NCBI RefSeq assembly: GCF_001949145.1
Contig: NW_019091562.1
Location: 47,030 to 111,029, forward strand
DNA: 64,000 nt
Source of the DNA: Acanthaster planci
Lineage: Eukaryota > Echinodermata > Asteroidea > Valvatida > Acanthasteridae
Reading direction: 5' to 3'
The position numbers and the translations under genes were made by a program. The notes below the pieces were generated by a model that worked only from the letters and a program-made list of their open reading frames with translations, did not search any database and was not told the origin of the DNA. Shown in pieces: positions 13,301 through 26,167 of this stretch (its first letter is position 1; the number at the start of each line of letters is the position of its first letter).

Positions 13301-16300
13301 ACCTTGTGTATAATAGCATTTGGGGACCATTTGGTCATTGGGTTGTGACTGGCTGCCAATGAAACATCAGTATTCATACATGTGTCTGTGGGACTCATTA
13401 CAGCCATTCCTGCGTGAGCGGATGCTGTGACTGACAATCTCGGCTCACTGTAGCACACATACATGTCACTGTGAATTTATGTTTCGACATTTAGGTTAGT
13501 TCGTTTTCGCTTTCGCCTATAGAGGGTTTTGTTACAACTGGCACGGGCCGGAGTACACAAAGTGTGCATCATCGCCAGTATGTGCATCGTTTTGTGTACG
13601 AGCTTTCAAACAATTTTTGGACGTTAACTTATTGAAATGTCATTACAACACAAATGAATAATTGTCCAGAGAGAATCTGACCTGGATACAATCTTTGACA
13701 AGACCAACCCTCCAGTTACAAATCCGCAGAAAAAACAGTACATGAAATACACCATTGACCATCAAAATCACTTTTTAGTTTACAAAAAAAATTCTGCATG
13801 TTGAATTTCTAACCCAAAAACTTTAGAAGAAAAAAAAAGGAAAAACTACCAACCTTCCCAAACTATTTTTTCAATGTAATCATGGTAATACGATGTACAA
13901 CTATTATTTTGTTTCGCTTTAATTTGTTTAATTTTCTAGATCATATATGGTATATGGAAGCTACTTGCTCACATAAACTGACTACTTCAGCTGTCTAGGG
14001 AGCGAGTACTTGCTCCCGTGATGATAAGCCTAATTTCGAGCCCCGAATGGTATGTTTGAGTTTCACAAAGGTGGTGTCAAATGACAGCAAAGTTTTCTCT
14101 AAAAACTATTAAAGGCTCAGCTCCTGAAAAAAACACTGCAGCCAAATCAGAAAAATACAAACCCCAGCTGTTTGTGGGTTAAAGCTTATAACTGCCAAGG
14201 CATTAAGTCAGTCATATGTGACCCACTTTGTGAAAATGAGTCTCAAGTTTCCAGAGCCACTTTGGAGTAAAAAGTCCTTTAGAATAATTCTGCACTTTGT
14301 AAATCGATAGGAACCCGTAGCATTTTTCACCATGGAGTATCCACTTTCATCAAGACGCCAAACTGAGTGATACATCAAAACAAAAAACGTCCATTTGCTC
14401 TTTCCAATACAAATGAAAACTCCAGAAGTGGCCTTGGCGACTTAAGACTCATTTTCATGGAGTGGGTCACATACGGTATGTACTGTAATAGTGGCTCTGT
14501 CTTTGTCAATCTTGTATTAAAACTTTTGAATGTCTCGGTGGACCTTTGAAGGATCAAGGAGTAGGCATACAAATGGAGGTCAACAATAACAGAGGAATTT
14601 CAAAGAAGTACGCGGACTTGCTACAACATTTTCCAACTTGTAATGGCATAAATGGGAAGTAAAAAACGTTAGGAAATCTGCTCATCCAAGGGAAAGTTGC
14701 ATTCTTGAAGGAGAAAGTTCAAGAACATATTCTCAGCATTTCATCCCTACATTTCTGAAATATCTTCCCATTAACTAAGATATTATCTCCCATTAACTAA
14801 CGTCTGACATGTTTTTACCCAAGTTACCTGATGGAAGAATGAGCCAGGTCTTCAGCGGCTCCGATGGCCCGCAGCACGTAGGAGGGCTCCAGGGAAGCCG
14901 AGGTGCAGGCACTGCCCGATGACAGGGCCACGCTCTTCAGGGCCATCAGCAGTGACTCCCCCTCGATGTAGGCGAAGGAGAGGTTGACGCAGCCCGGGTA
15001 GCGCTGCTCAGGGTCACCGTTCTGGATCACATCCGAGACCTGGCCAGTCACCTTGGAGATGAGGCGTTCCGACAGGGCGGAGATACGCTTATGGTCGTAC
15101 TGGGAGCAAAAAACAATGAGTGTTGGTGTCTACTTGCTGTTGCTTCGTGTGGAGATTGGATGCTCAACAAATTGGTGGCACAGACCAGGTGCCTTCCGCA
15201 TATTACCCTTTTGTAACACGTTGCCCAACCTTTTTCAAAACGTCAAAAGTAACAACAATGTGAGAACCAACTCAACCAAGCCAGTAGTGACGGACCCTTG
15301 GGCTAATCATCTACAGGGGCGAGATTTGCGGCAACTGTCAAATCTGGAACAAAATGCCTCCTTAAATATGTCCCTCATTCCTCCATTTCAACAATTGATC
15401 GCACCATGTGGTTATATTATCGCACCATGTGCACCCAGGTGCCTCCAGTTTCCTTGCTTGTTGAATTTTTTTGATTAAATTCTGACAATACTCATCTTCC
15501 CTTCGCTGCCTCTTATTCGGCCTGACTTTCGAGCCACAAAAATATCCATGGATTTTTTAAGTCTTCATCAAGTGAAAGATTTCTACAGCAACCAATGATT
15601 TTGAGAGCTTTTTTAATTGATCAAAGTGACAAATTTTGAGATGTTCCCTTAATAAATTCAAACAACGGACCACAGCTCAAACAACACAGTGTCCTACCTC
15701 CATCTCTTTCAGAGAAATACGGCAGGCTTCGCCGAGTCCAACGATGAGCGGCGTGGGGAGGGTCCCACTGCGCATGCCCCGTTCCTGGCCTCCGCCGCTC
15801 TGCAAGGCCTCGATGCGAACACGGGGACGACGCCGGACGTAGAGTGCCCCAATACCTGCCCAGGCAAAAGCAAATACTAACTCAAACACAACCGCAGCGT
15901 TATCTATGGGCGAGATACATCATGGTTCACAGATTTTATCATACAAATCGTGGGCTTAAAAGTTGAGCATCCAACAGAGAGAGAGAAGGACCTTTTTTTA
16001 ATATTGATAAACCATTTTCTATAGAGTGAGACACTGCACGTACGTACCAAAGGCAGACCCAAAACCAAATTTTCAAGGGGGGGAGTCATTCGGGCCCTCA
16101 AACTATTTTCATGTAACTTTTTCAGGCCTTACTGACGCGTGACGCTGCCTTTTGGGACTTTCTACATACTTCTGGTTGGAAGAGAAATGAAAGAGACCAA
16201 AAATTCACCTTCGCATCTTTTTTTTTTTTAAATTGGCTTTCTTTTGGGGGGCTACTACACACAGCAATCTGTCTAACACATAAAAAGGTTCAGAGATCCA

Positions 16301-19300
16301 CTGCCAGGCAATGAACATGGTTTGCAATTTTTTTTTATTTCAGGAACGTAACAGCTGTCTTCATAAAATTGGAAAGGTAAAATTTGTCTGTGTAATTTCG
16401 ATCCCTTTCACTCAGACCTCTGAAACACAATCAATACCCTCTCCAAGCTGTTACAGTGTCTCAAGAGGGCAGGTGCAGGAAACCTAGTTTGATCACTACC
16501 TTTTGGGGCGTAGATCTTGTGGCCGCTGATGGACATCAAATCAACATTCATCTTGTTGACGTCCACTGGGATCTTGCCCACGGCCTGGGCTGCATCCGTG
16601 TGGAAGAACACCTTGTGGGTACGGCACAGCTTGCCTGGAGAGGGAAGTGCACGAAGGCATGAACAGACGAGAAAAATGGTCCAAAACTGGGCTTGTGGAA
16701 GGTGTCACATGTGGATTGCCATTTCATAGCCTTCTGTTAGTCGCACGATCTTGGAACGGGAAAGGTAAATCTCTAACAGTTGGTCGAGCACAGATTATTA
16801 ACTGGATTTATCTGATGGTTTGGATTACCACATCACAAACACAGTGCATACACCTAAGCGGACAGGTTGTTAAAGGAGAGACACAACAGGTCTGAGTGTA
16901 CTTTTAACAAAAGGACGATTGAATGCTGCGATGAAACAAATGGACAAAATCAAAACTGAAAACTTTGTATCCATGCCGTGTCAACAAATCTCAGTAATCC
17001 CAGGAAGTGTGGCCCAATCTAAAAAAATGAATCAGATGTTGCCAGAACCACTTTTGAGTTAAGGGTTTACAAGAACCTTGCAACAATGAAAATCAACGGG
17101 AACCCAGAACATTTTTCACCCATGTGATGCCTTTTGTCCTCGGGATACCAGACCAAAACAAAGAGTCCAGTTCGACCTTTCTGACGCAAGAACAAAAGAA
17201 CTGGGAAAAAAAATTGCTTAAGGACTCATTTTGTGGGATCTGGCAACAATTACAGACTGATATCTCACCTATTTCAGCTATGGGTTGCTTAACTCCAATC
17301 TCGTTGTTGACCATCATGACACTGGCAAGCAGAGTATCCGGGCGAATAGCCTCTTCAAAAACCTACGTGGGAAAAAGAAAGCAAAAAGTTACATGAGCGT
17401 GCTCTAATCCCAAACAACAGAGAGTGCTTTGCTGCCAAACAATGGGGAGAAATAGGAATGGGGGTGCTCTCCGTAGACCGTATTCACGTCAAAGCTTATA
17501 TTACATCTTATTCCCTGAATCTGTTTTATACATTGTGAACAGTTGATTACAACGGCATCAGACTATTTTATGATTGGCATGCGTTCCCACCCTCCCGTTC
17601 AATATTTTTCCAGATCCAGCTTAGAACAAGGAGGTATGTTTAATCAAAAGTTTGAAATTATCAGAGTAAACAATTTATTACTTCCATTTTTACTCTCAAA
17701 TTGCAAAAAAGTAAAGAGTTAACCAAACTTCCAACGTCGGTAATTTCAGTATGGTCTACAATCTATTCCACTTGTTTCCGTGTTCTCCTCGTCTGCTTAC
17801 AGTTTGGGGAGTGATGCATGCATACCAGGGAAGCAGGGTTTAAGCGGTGACAGGGAGAGGAAAGTCAGTTCTAGAACTCAAAAAGATGGGGGGGGGATGT
17901 GGGAACCAGTTAGCAAGTGAGAGTACCTGCGCCACTTTTCCACTTTTTCTGAGTTACTTCAATCACATGTTGCAAATGGTCCAGATACAAAACAAATTTT
18001 CAAAAAAATGGGCACAAAATAAAACTGTACACAAACTAGACATGCTGGATACCAAACATGATTGAAAAGCACCAAAACGTAACGTCCAAACACTTCTTTC
18101 TGAGCAGTTGCAGCTGGCCCTGTAAAAACTGTACGCATACTGACTTATAACTGAGGCCGAAGGTGCCGAAAATGACAATTTTCTGGCAGGGTGCAACCCA
18201 ATTCGTTGGCTAATCAAGATACAAGCACTTTTCCTCTTTCTATACGTTCAATTTTCTTTTGGAAAAAATCTCAGTTACGGCTGTTGTACAAATTTCCTAT
18301 GGATTCATTTCAGGCCTGCAAGTACACTTGCAAAATGCAGTAACTTCCCCTACTTTTACTCCTAGGTCCAACAAAGCCTTACTTTAAGGTCGACAATGCC
18401 GTTGGATTGCACAGGCAAGTAGGTCACATCAAATCCTTCGGCCTCCAGAGCTCTGCAAGAATCCAGAACGCACTTGTGCTCCTGCCAAAAACAGGAAAAG
18501 AAACTAAACACAGGCATGCCACTTTGGCTTTGACCAAGCAACAAGGAAATTCCAATTCTTACATGAGTTTTTCCAATTTTCAATGGCGTGAGTGCGAAGT
18601 GTTAACAAGGAAATCAGCGGATCTGAGGATAAGTTGCATGCCTGTAAACACCGCGAACACGGACTTTCAACTTTGTACAGTACAAAAGTTTCAACTGTAG
18701 TTCTCCAGCTGGTAGCCCAATGTTAAAAGCCGTGAAATATTGAACTTGGCTGAACCTTGGCAGTGAAAGATGAAGAAACTTGCCAGTTTAGCGATAGGCA
18801 GAATACAACAGACCAATGCCAAATGTGCAATTCAATAATTGAGTGAGGTGAAACACAAATACTGAGTGAAAAACTTTAAATGCACTTGTCACCAGTTCCT
18901 CAAAACAACAGTTGAAGAAATGGAAGCAGTCAATACTTGATGCTGGATATGGCTGGAGATCCATTCACTCGTCGCCATGCATTAAGACCAATCTGGTTCG
19001 TAAGTGTGACATCATTTCAGTTTAAACCACGCCCACTGCACATGCGCTGCACAGAGTGACATGCATTGATCGCCGTTAACGCGGAACCATGGAATCGGAA
19101 GTTAACACGCAACTTCAGCTTTGGTCCAATGGAAGCCTGAAAATTGTGGCACATCCAACTTTGTGACGAAGTCACTTATGAAACGGATTGAGATGGAAGT
19201 TGAACATGTGTTTGGAACAAAGGCACAAGCTATGATGCAGTCAATTTATACATGTAGTCATTAAAAAAGCTTCACAGGTTAACAAAGCCTAATAATCATT

Positions 19301-22300
19301 TTATAAAAACTGCCCAAATCTTCATTTGTAGTGAGTTCTGCGGGAAGTGTGCTTTCCAGTAATATATTTGAGTTATCTTTTCCTGAAGATGACATCAAGC
19401 TCTTCAGAAAGCAATGCAGACACACCAGGTCTTTAAGAAATGCAATAATGCTGTACAGATCTACTGTGAAGGCCAACTCACCGTCTGTGTGGTTAAGATG
19501 TGCTTCTTACGGGACTTGTAGAACCGGCCAACACCCTGTGAAAGTGTAAAAGAGGATCGGTATTTCGGGAATAAATATTAACAACAAAACATAATCATAA
19601 TTGTTTTCATTTCTGCAGAGAAAAAGCAAAAAGGATTAGATGAAAACATATGCATATTCTTGTAAAGGGGCACTGAGTTTGAAAATCCTCAGAGGTTTTC
19701 AGTGTGTTTATGATGAAATGGTAAAACTATGGCTGTTACAGTTAGGTCCAGGAAGGCAGAGGTAAGTTGAATTTAGGGAGTAGACTTTGAAGATCTAATA
19801 GCTGGATTGTCATAACAATCTAAGTTTTTGAACACCTCAAAAAGAGACCAAGGCCTTGGCGAAGGGGTCCTTGGAAACTGTTACTTTCACTGAAATTCCA
19901 CGCCTTATAAACAGAAAGTTTTTGGTACCTTGACAGAGATGTTATTGGACTCCGTGGCGCCACTGGTGAAGATGATCTCGCGCGGGTCTGCTCCAATCAG
20001 CTGTGCTACGTGCTGTGAGGTACAAACACGAGGACTAATCATGAGTGACATATTGGAGGAAAAGCCAAGAGGGCTTACACTGCCCCCTGTGCAAGACCCT
20101 TTGCTGCCCACTTCGTCAAGCTCTGTCGAGGAAATGTCACAAAGGTGTGGGTTCTTCCATGAGGTTGGGGCACAATTTGTGACGGCGTTCATCGTTACAT
20201 GGGTTCCATAAAATGAACAGCTATTCCCCTGTGTTTGGATTCAAAATTGACATTGTTACACATCTTGCATGGCTGAATACGGAGGTTTGTGTTATGGTCA
20301 TAGAGTAGATGACCTACTCTGCAAGTCATGACAGGTCGAAAAAGTTACCGATGCAACAAGGACACCATCACAGATTGCGCCCCAACCTCATGGAATGGCC
20401 CGTATCTCTTTGTCAACATTCATCCCCTGCTAAATCTACTGTACCACTACGTTTGATTCCTTTCCCTTGTGCTTGCTCATGTGAGTGTGACTAGGATTCT
20501 GGCCCAAGTAACCAACCTGCCCTGCTGGTTAAGGAGCATCTTGAAAGTCAGGAATGTTCGCGTTCAGTTGAACCATTTCCCATTGGGACGCTATGTGCTG
20601 AGCGTACACAACTTTGAACAGTTTGAATTATTTCAAGAGCTTAAATCATGCCATGATCTTTTGACCCTAACCATTTGCTCTGCAACCTGAGATCTTTCAT
20701 TTCTTTAAAAATATCCACCCATACGTGCACCTATAACAAAAGCACCATTGAGGGCCAGAGAATTGAGCAAAACACGCTGTTCAATACTTCATCAAACTTC
20801 CAACTGACTAGGTATTCTCCAACCCACTTACTGCTCTAGCGTTCTCCACAGCATCTTCACTCTCCCAGCCGTAGGAATGAGTCCTGGAGTGGGGGTTTCC
20901 AAAGTAAGCCAGTGAGTACGGCATCATGGCATCCAGGACACGTGGATCCTGAAAAACAAACACCATCAAACTGCAGTGAAGACAGAGGCCTGTCTTGAGT
21001 GGAATTGTACAGATCATGGATAGGAGTATCTTGTGGAAGTTCAATGTTACTATTAAGATCTTGTTCCAGATCCAATGTGGAGAAATTGGGTTTTTTTGTA
21101 AGTGTATGTGAACAATTTTTTTTTTCTGTCTAAACTGAAGTGGGCATTGCTCGAGAAAATGTGTTCTTTCAAAAAAGTGTGTAAAATGTCAATAATCACA
21201 AGAATTTCATAGTTTCACCATGATACATGAAGGACATTCTTTCACACCTGTGTACTGCAAGTACACATCAGTCATTCACGAAAGCAACTACTGACACTTC
21301 CTACCCAAAACCTATCTGGGCATCACCATGCTTATGGTTGAGTACAGTAATGACACACATGGTGCTCTCCAGCGGCGAATAAGCACAAGCAGCACAGAAA
21401 TGACACAGTCTAAGTCATTACTGTCGTCTGTTGCACCATGAAGTGACATATCATGGATAGTTGCCGCACCATGAATTGATGTATCCTGTGTACAAAGTCT
21501 ATGGACGGTATGTCGCTTGGTGGTGTACCACAACTATCCTACACGTCACTTTGTGGTGAAACCTATCACCTATGTAAACCATGAAGGTTCCTCACCAGGG
21601 GAGTGGTGGACTGGGCATCCATGTAGAGTGCCCTCCCAGCAAAGTCATCCTCTTTCACAACTTCAGCCCCTATATTTAAAAAAAAATTATTGATTAAAAT
21701 GAACACATGTAACTCATGAAATTATGCAGAAGCAATCTCACAAGAGACAGTCTCTTAGACACAAGTTGTGGATCGCATGAGAAGCGGAAAGTTGGATGCA
21801 CGAAAGAACAATATTGAGAGAAATGTACAAGGTACCAGTACATGTATGAAAATTATATTGATGTATTTCTTGCAAAATCAGTGTCACACTAGTTCATGTA
21901 AAGTCGCACCTCAAAACACCAGGACTGTTTTTCACAAGCCTGTGATTTTCATATACATGTATACTCATGTTTACATGTACATAATTCAAAGCTTTGGAAA
22001 CACTGCTCTATGTCCCAGGGTGTATATGCAATTCCCTATAAATCAATTGTAAGTAAATTAAGGCTTCACTGCATCTGGTCGGAGTAACTTAGACCATACT
22101 TAAATACATGTATTGCCTTTATTAGCATTTGGACATGATCTCAGCATAGCAGGGCTAAAGCAAATTTGCAGTGGCAGCTTTACAGATAATTTAAGGACAC
22201 AACAGAAACCTCAAATTTCACCTTCAAAACGGCTGCATAAATGCTTGAAATGCCAGATACTAAAAGTCAAGTGTGAGGACCATGTTGCAGGTACATGTAC

Positions 22301-25300
22301 TTAGACTTGAAAAGTGCCATTTTTCGTAAAATGGCGAGGGCTCCTTGGTGTTATCATTTTCAATGTAGCACATCAGTCTAGGCAAAGTCTCACACCTACA
22401 TGTAAGTAGCGCATCCATATAGAACATGCACACCCTATACATGTACTGCATGCAACAGAACTGTCATTACAAGAAGGGAAGCTGCCAATCACACTCATGA
22501 AACAGCATGGAGAGTGATGTAAGACAGTAGAGGCGCACACATATCACAACTCGGGGACTGTCCCTGTACTTGAAGAAGTCCCACAGCCTGAAAGAGAGAA
22601 TTTCTCCTTAAAAAGGGGACATTTTTCCCAAGTGGGCTTAGGTAAAAAATATCCACATGCTATGATTAATTTTTTTCTCCCATCCATTGTATTTTCCATG
22701 CATATGTAGTTTAAGTTGTTATTATGACCTTTGTGCCATGTCACTTGATTAACTAACTGTATATCATAAAAAATTGATTTTCAGAAAAATTGTTTTGATG
22801 CAGTCTTTTTCCTACCCTGTACGTGCCAATGCAGACTCCTGCTGGTAATCCTAGAAGTACGTGTAAACAGTACAATTTTTTTTGTAAACGGCAGCTTAGG
22901 GGAAATGTTTCTGCTGAATCCAATTAAGGCATTAAAAGGATCCCCAGAGCAATGGTAAGATCACCAAGCCCACTTGAAAAAAAAGTCCCCATTTAGAGGG
23001 ACATTCTCTCTTTCCGGGGACTGATTTTGTCCTTGAATAAAGGGCCTTCTCCAAACACAAGGACAGTCTACTGCGAGAGATCAAGTCGGGTCATGACTGA
23101 TAGGCCTACTTCAAATACGGTAACACCAACGGCATGCAACACGTGCCAGGGGAGCCCTTGGAATATAACAGAAAAATTTCACTTTTCTACATCATCCACA
23201 TCGATTTTCGCATTGTCATCATAAAATAAGTAAATCTAACTCATGTTAAATATCGCTTTCAGAATCAGATGACTAGGTTATTGTATCATAGGGCAGAGAA
23301 AAATTAGCGGCAGCCGTACATCCTATCAGTCACGTCAGCCTACAGGTCTGGCTAGTATCCACAAATCACCATAATTCGCACACTTAGTACTTAGACCAAA
23401 ATTTGTTCTCAAAGAAACTAAATTATCATGGCTTCATTCTCACTAGCTGAAAGTTTGACTACAATCCTACATGGAATAATATTATGAAGAACATCGGATG
23501 TTACCAAAGCAACAGGAACAATGTCTTCTGCAATAAATTGAGTCAGATCGGCTGTAGTAAAACCTACATGTCCGTCACCATAATTCGGGAACGTATTTTC
23601 AAACGTCATTTTACAGGGTATCAGTAATGCCCTAAATGTACTTCTGAAAAATCTGCCAGTTTATGTCTCTTGAATGAGGAATCGTTTTTTGCATTAATTA
23701 CTTTGGTTTGGTGATGCAGTTTGAACAAAACACTTTTATTAACAATAGCTTGACTTCCCATCACTTTCTCTTTTTTGTTCTCCTAGTTTAAAAGTTTTTT
23801 CAATTTCATTTCAAGTTACAGAGCAGAATGAATTTTTATTCTTTTAAATAAATCATAATTAGCATAAGTATGAGTGATCGATCTGGGTATTATGACAAAA
23901 CTTCACTTTCTAAGAGTATTTCTGAAAAAATTCCCGAAATACATGTACAGCTATACAATGCCACTGAATCCACGCCAATCGTCGGCAACAGATATCTGAA
24001 AATATGAGGTGATCAGTGCTTTTTCAGGCTCCGTATTTTTTGTAACGCCCTCAGTGGTTGGCGCAAGTTGACCGAAGCCGTCATCAGTGCTTGTATCTGA
24101 TGTCAACACCGATCATTAGCAAACAGCGATCATTTATCCCATTTTCTAGACAATTTCAGCCAGTTAAATTTTGTATTTAATCTGTTAAGTAGCTCTACTG
24201 AGTGGAGTGTCAGTATTCCTCTTTTAATGATTTTGGACGGGATTGTCATACTAACGCTCCACGACATTACATATGGTAAAGTGAAAACGGTTCTTAAAAA
24301 TTCCCAAGACTCACCAAAAATATCTTTATCACCACCTACTGGCTTCCGCAAATGCCAATGCCAAATGGTTGGGGCTTCGAAAATCTGACTGCTTTCACTC
24401 GACACATGCACAGCAACGTTTTGCCTCCTCCCATTCAAATACAGGCATGTAGAGTTTCTGACGCAATAAGTCTATGGACGAACACGGTCCTTTAACGAAA
24501 CCACAGGAAAGGCTGATATATAGTTGGGGCATAAGACGTATTGACCAGGATACAGTCATTTGTAGCACTCCCAAACATCATGATCAACAAGTCTTGTGTG
24601 CAGACCACATAAAGCCCACTCATGCGTACATTTTGAATAACCATGCATGTCCACACCATAGACTTATTGCATCAGAAACTCTACACGCCCGTATTTGATT
24701 TGGGAGGAGGCGGCAAAGAGTTTAAGTGCTGTGCGTGTGTCGAGCGAAATGGTCGGATTTCAACAGATTTTGAAGTCAGAAATATCACTGAAGCCCCACC
24801 CATTTGACGTTGGCATTTACAGAAGCCAGTAGGTGGTGATAAAGGTATTTTTGGTGAGTCTTGGGAATTTCTGAGAACCATTGTCACTTTACTATGAAAT
24901 GTCGTGGAGCGTTAGTATGACGATCCCGTGCAAAATCATAAAAAGAAGAATACTGACACTCCACTGAGTAGAGCTATAGTTTCTGTTAAGTAAAACTGTG
25001 CTCTGCAGACATTTTTCCTGAATTCTCATTGGAAAAGCTTTTAAAATTCGCACACAGGCCTAGCTGCAGAAAGAAAAATGCCAACATTTAAGTAGAAACT
25101 GACGATCGATCACTGAGAGTAAATTAAGTGTCATAATTTCATTCAAGACTTGAATGACGAAAAAGTTGGATGTGCGAATATACATGTACACTGTGCAGCT
25201 GTATGCACGAAATTAGGGTAGGCTACTCCACAATAATCGTAACCCTAGGCCCCCCTAATTTGTTTCGTATACAGGCCAGATCACTATACTTCTAACACTA

Positions 25301-25653
25301 ACAGTCTCTTTTAATATAATCAACGTGAAACTGCTGCTAATGGGCCCCAAAAGAGAAAACCGAATTTGTTAAAATTTATTTTTACCTAGGCCTACATGTA
25401 CACGCACATGTACTACGTAGGCCTAGTAACTGTTTTTATTTTTCTCAACTTATGCAATTACTGGTCTGGTTCCCCGACACACGCCGTGCCAGAGTCGAAA
25501 TCATGCCCGACAGCGCGAGCGCCATGCGGATTTCTTACCCTGTTGCACTGCGACGGTCCCGAACGATGCAGCTTTCTGCAGATAAGGCCGCCCAGAAATC
25601 CCTGCGACTCCCCTGACCACTCCCACTGTACTTCTGCAGATTCCTGGCAACAT
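10372..25653 (-). CDS. NFS1: NFS1 mitochondrial cysteine desulfurase, 12 exons
   Basis: This PLP enzyme takes sulfur from cysteine as a persulfide and hands it to ISCU for iron-sulfur cluster assembly in the mitochondrial matrix. Coding exons, 5' to 3': 25653-25539, 21669-21596, 20948-20832, 20012-19929, 19535-19482, 18481-18383, 17362-17269, 16634-16500, 15855-15698, 15099-14828, 11395-11306, 10435-10372. All introns are GT...AG and all phases agree. They sum to 1356 nt, or 451 aa (human: 457). Exon 1 encodes an Arg/Ser/Gly-rich leader starting [11 protein letters not shown], fitting a mitochondrial presequence. Visible motifs are [25 protein letters not shown] with the PLP lysine at about residue 252, and SSGSACTS with the persulfide cysteine at about residue 375. 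The protein ends IQWSQH, like the human one. Intron 1 (3.9 kb) holds a large inverted repeat, and the intron before exon 11 (3.4 kb) holds a TA-flanked MITE. No lesion seen; a functional gene. Confidence 0.97.
14217..14471. mobile_element. TA-flanked foldback MITE, TGTGACCCACT family, copy 1
   Basis: Starts TGTGACCCACTTTGTGAAAA and ends, reverse-complemented, TGTGACCCACTCCATGAAAA. The inverted repeats extend about 45 bp, continuing through ATGAGTCT and CCA.AG.CCACTT. TA flanks both ends (14215-14216 and 14472-14473), as expected of a Tc1/mariner-type insertion. It lies in the 3.4 kb NFS1 intron before exon 11. A second copy at 33751-34017 is near-identical over most of its length. Confidence 0.8.
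21431..21545. repeat. Dispersed repeat, TTGCACCATGAAGTGACAT family
   Basis: Contains TTGCACCATGAAGTGACATA, then GGATAGTTGC, then GTGTACAAAGTCTATGG. The same words recur at about 63420-63535, partly in the opposite orientation (there CAGACTTTGTACAC and GCAACTATCCATG). The unit appears to fold on itself, so it is probably another short inverted-repeat transposon. The boundaries are approximate. It lies in NFS1 intron 2. Confidence 0.5.
24189..24975. repeat. Large inverted repeat in NFS1 intron 1 (arms about 290-320 bp)
   Basis: The left arm (about 24189-24477) is the reverse complement, with scattered mismatches and small indels, of the right arm (about 24656-24975). A spacer of about 178 bp separates them. 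Matching landmarks are TATCACCACCTACTGGCTTC in the left arm against its complement in the right arm, AACGCTCCACGACATT, CCCAAGACTCACCAAAAATA, and GTAGAGTTTCTGA. The arms have diverged by perhaps 15 percent by eye. The spacer holds no gene. In the NFS1 pre-mRNA this would fold into a long imperfect hairpin. It may be a foldback transposon or two opposed copies of one element. Confidence 0.85.
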
Positions 25654-26167
25654 TTCTAATCAAATAAAATACTTTATATTTGCTAAAGATGATGTTTTAG
25701 GATTTTCACCGCGAACCCAGCTAGCTGCGCATCACCAATTCCCGAGAAGTGTGTGTGCCAAATGAGGGCGCTACAAGTTTGCGCCGGGAATGTTGTAATG
25801 TTAATGTTGTGCATGCTCGACGCGCTTAATATCTTCGGCACAGGGCAGGTCGGACTTTCGTTTAACGTTTCCCGGTGCGGAAAAAACCGGCATGCATGTT
25901 GTCAGTGAAGTCTATCTAGAATATTATCTACATGCAATAAACATTGCTGGGTGAGTGAAATCACTATCTAGCCTACGTTACATTAAATCATGCAGCGAAG
26001 AGAGCTCTGAAATTGGCCAGATTTGGGGGTGTAAATTGTTGGCCTAGATCATCAGAAGTTCATGTACATGTATGTAAGTTGGATTTCTGTTTACAAAAAC
26101 GCATCAACTGAGCTGCATGATGTAGGCCTACTGACTGTTTCTGTGAAGACACGAGGGAGAAGTAAGA
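25654..26167. promoter_or_regulatory. Shared bidirectional promoter region of NFS1 and PDP
   Basis: Only 514 bp separate the NFS1 start codon (minus strand) from the PDP start codon (plus strand), so both promoters and both 5' leaders must lie here unless distal exons exist. CpG words (GCGCCGGGAA, CGACGCGC, TCCCGGTGCGG) are denser near 25780-25890 than in the surrounding DNA. I see no convincing TATA box and cannot assign transcription start sites. Confidence 0.65.

Noticed and set aside
23418-23609. Minus-strand open frame considered as the first exon of NFS1
   Set aside because: It lacks a presequence-like composition and a fitting donor. The exon at 25653-25539 has an ATG, a mitochondrial-type leader and the exact phase needed to join exon 2.
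24130-24438. 102-codon minus-strand frame in NFS1 intron 1
   Set aside because: It coincides with the left arm of the large inverted repeat. The right arm encodes only a broken version, so it is not a gene.
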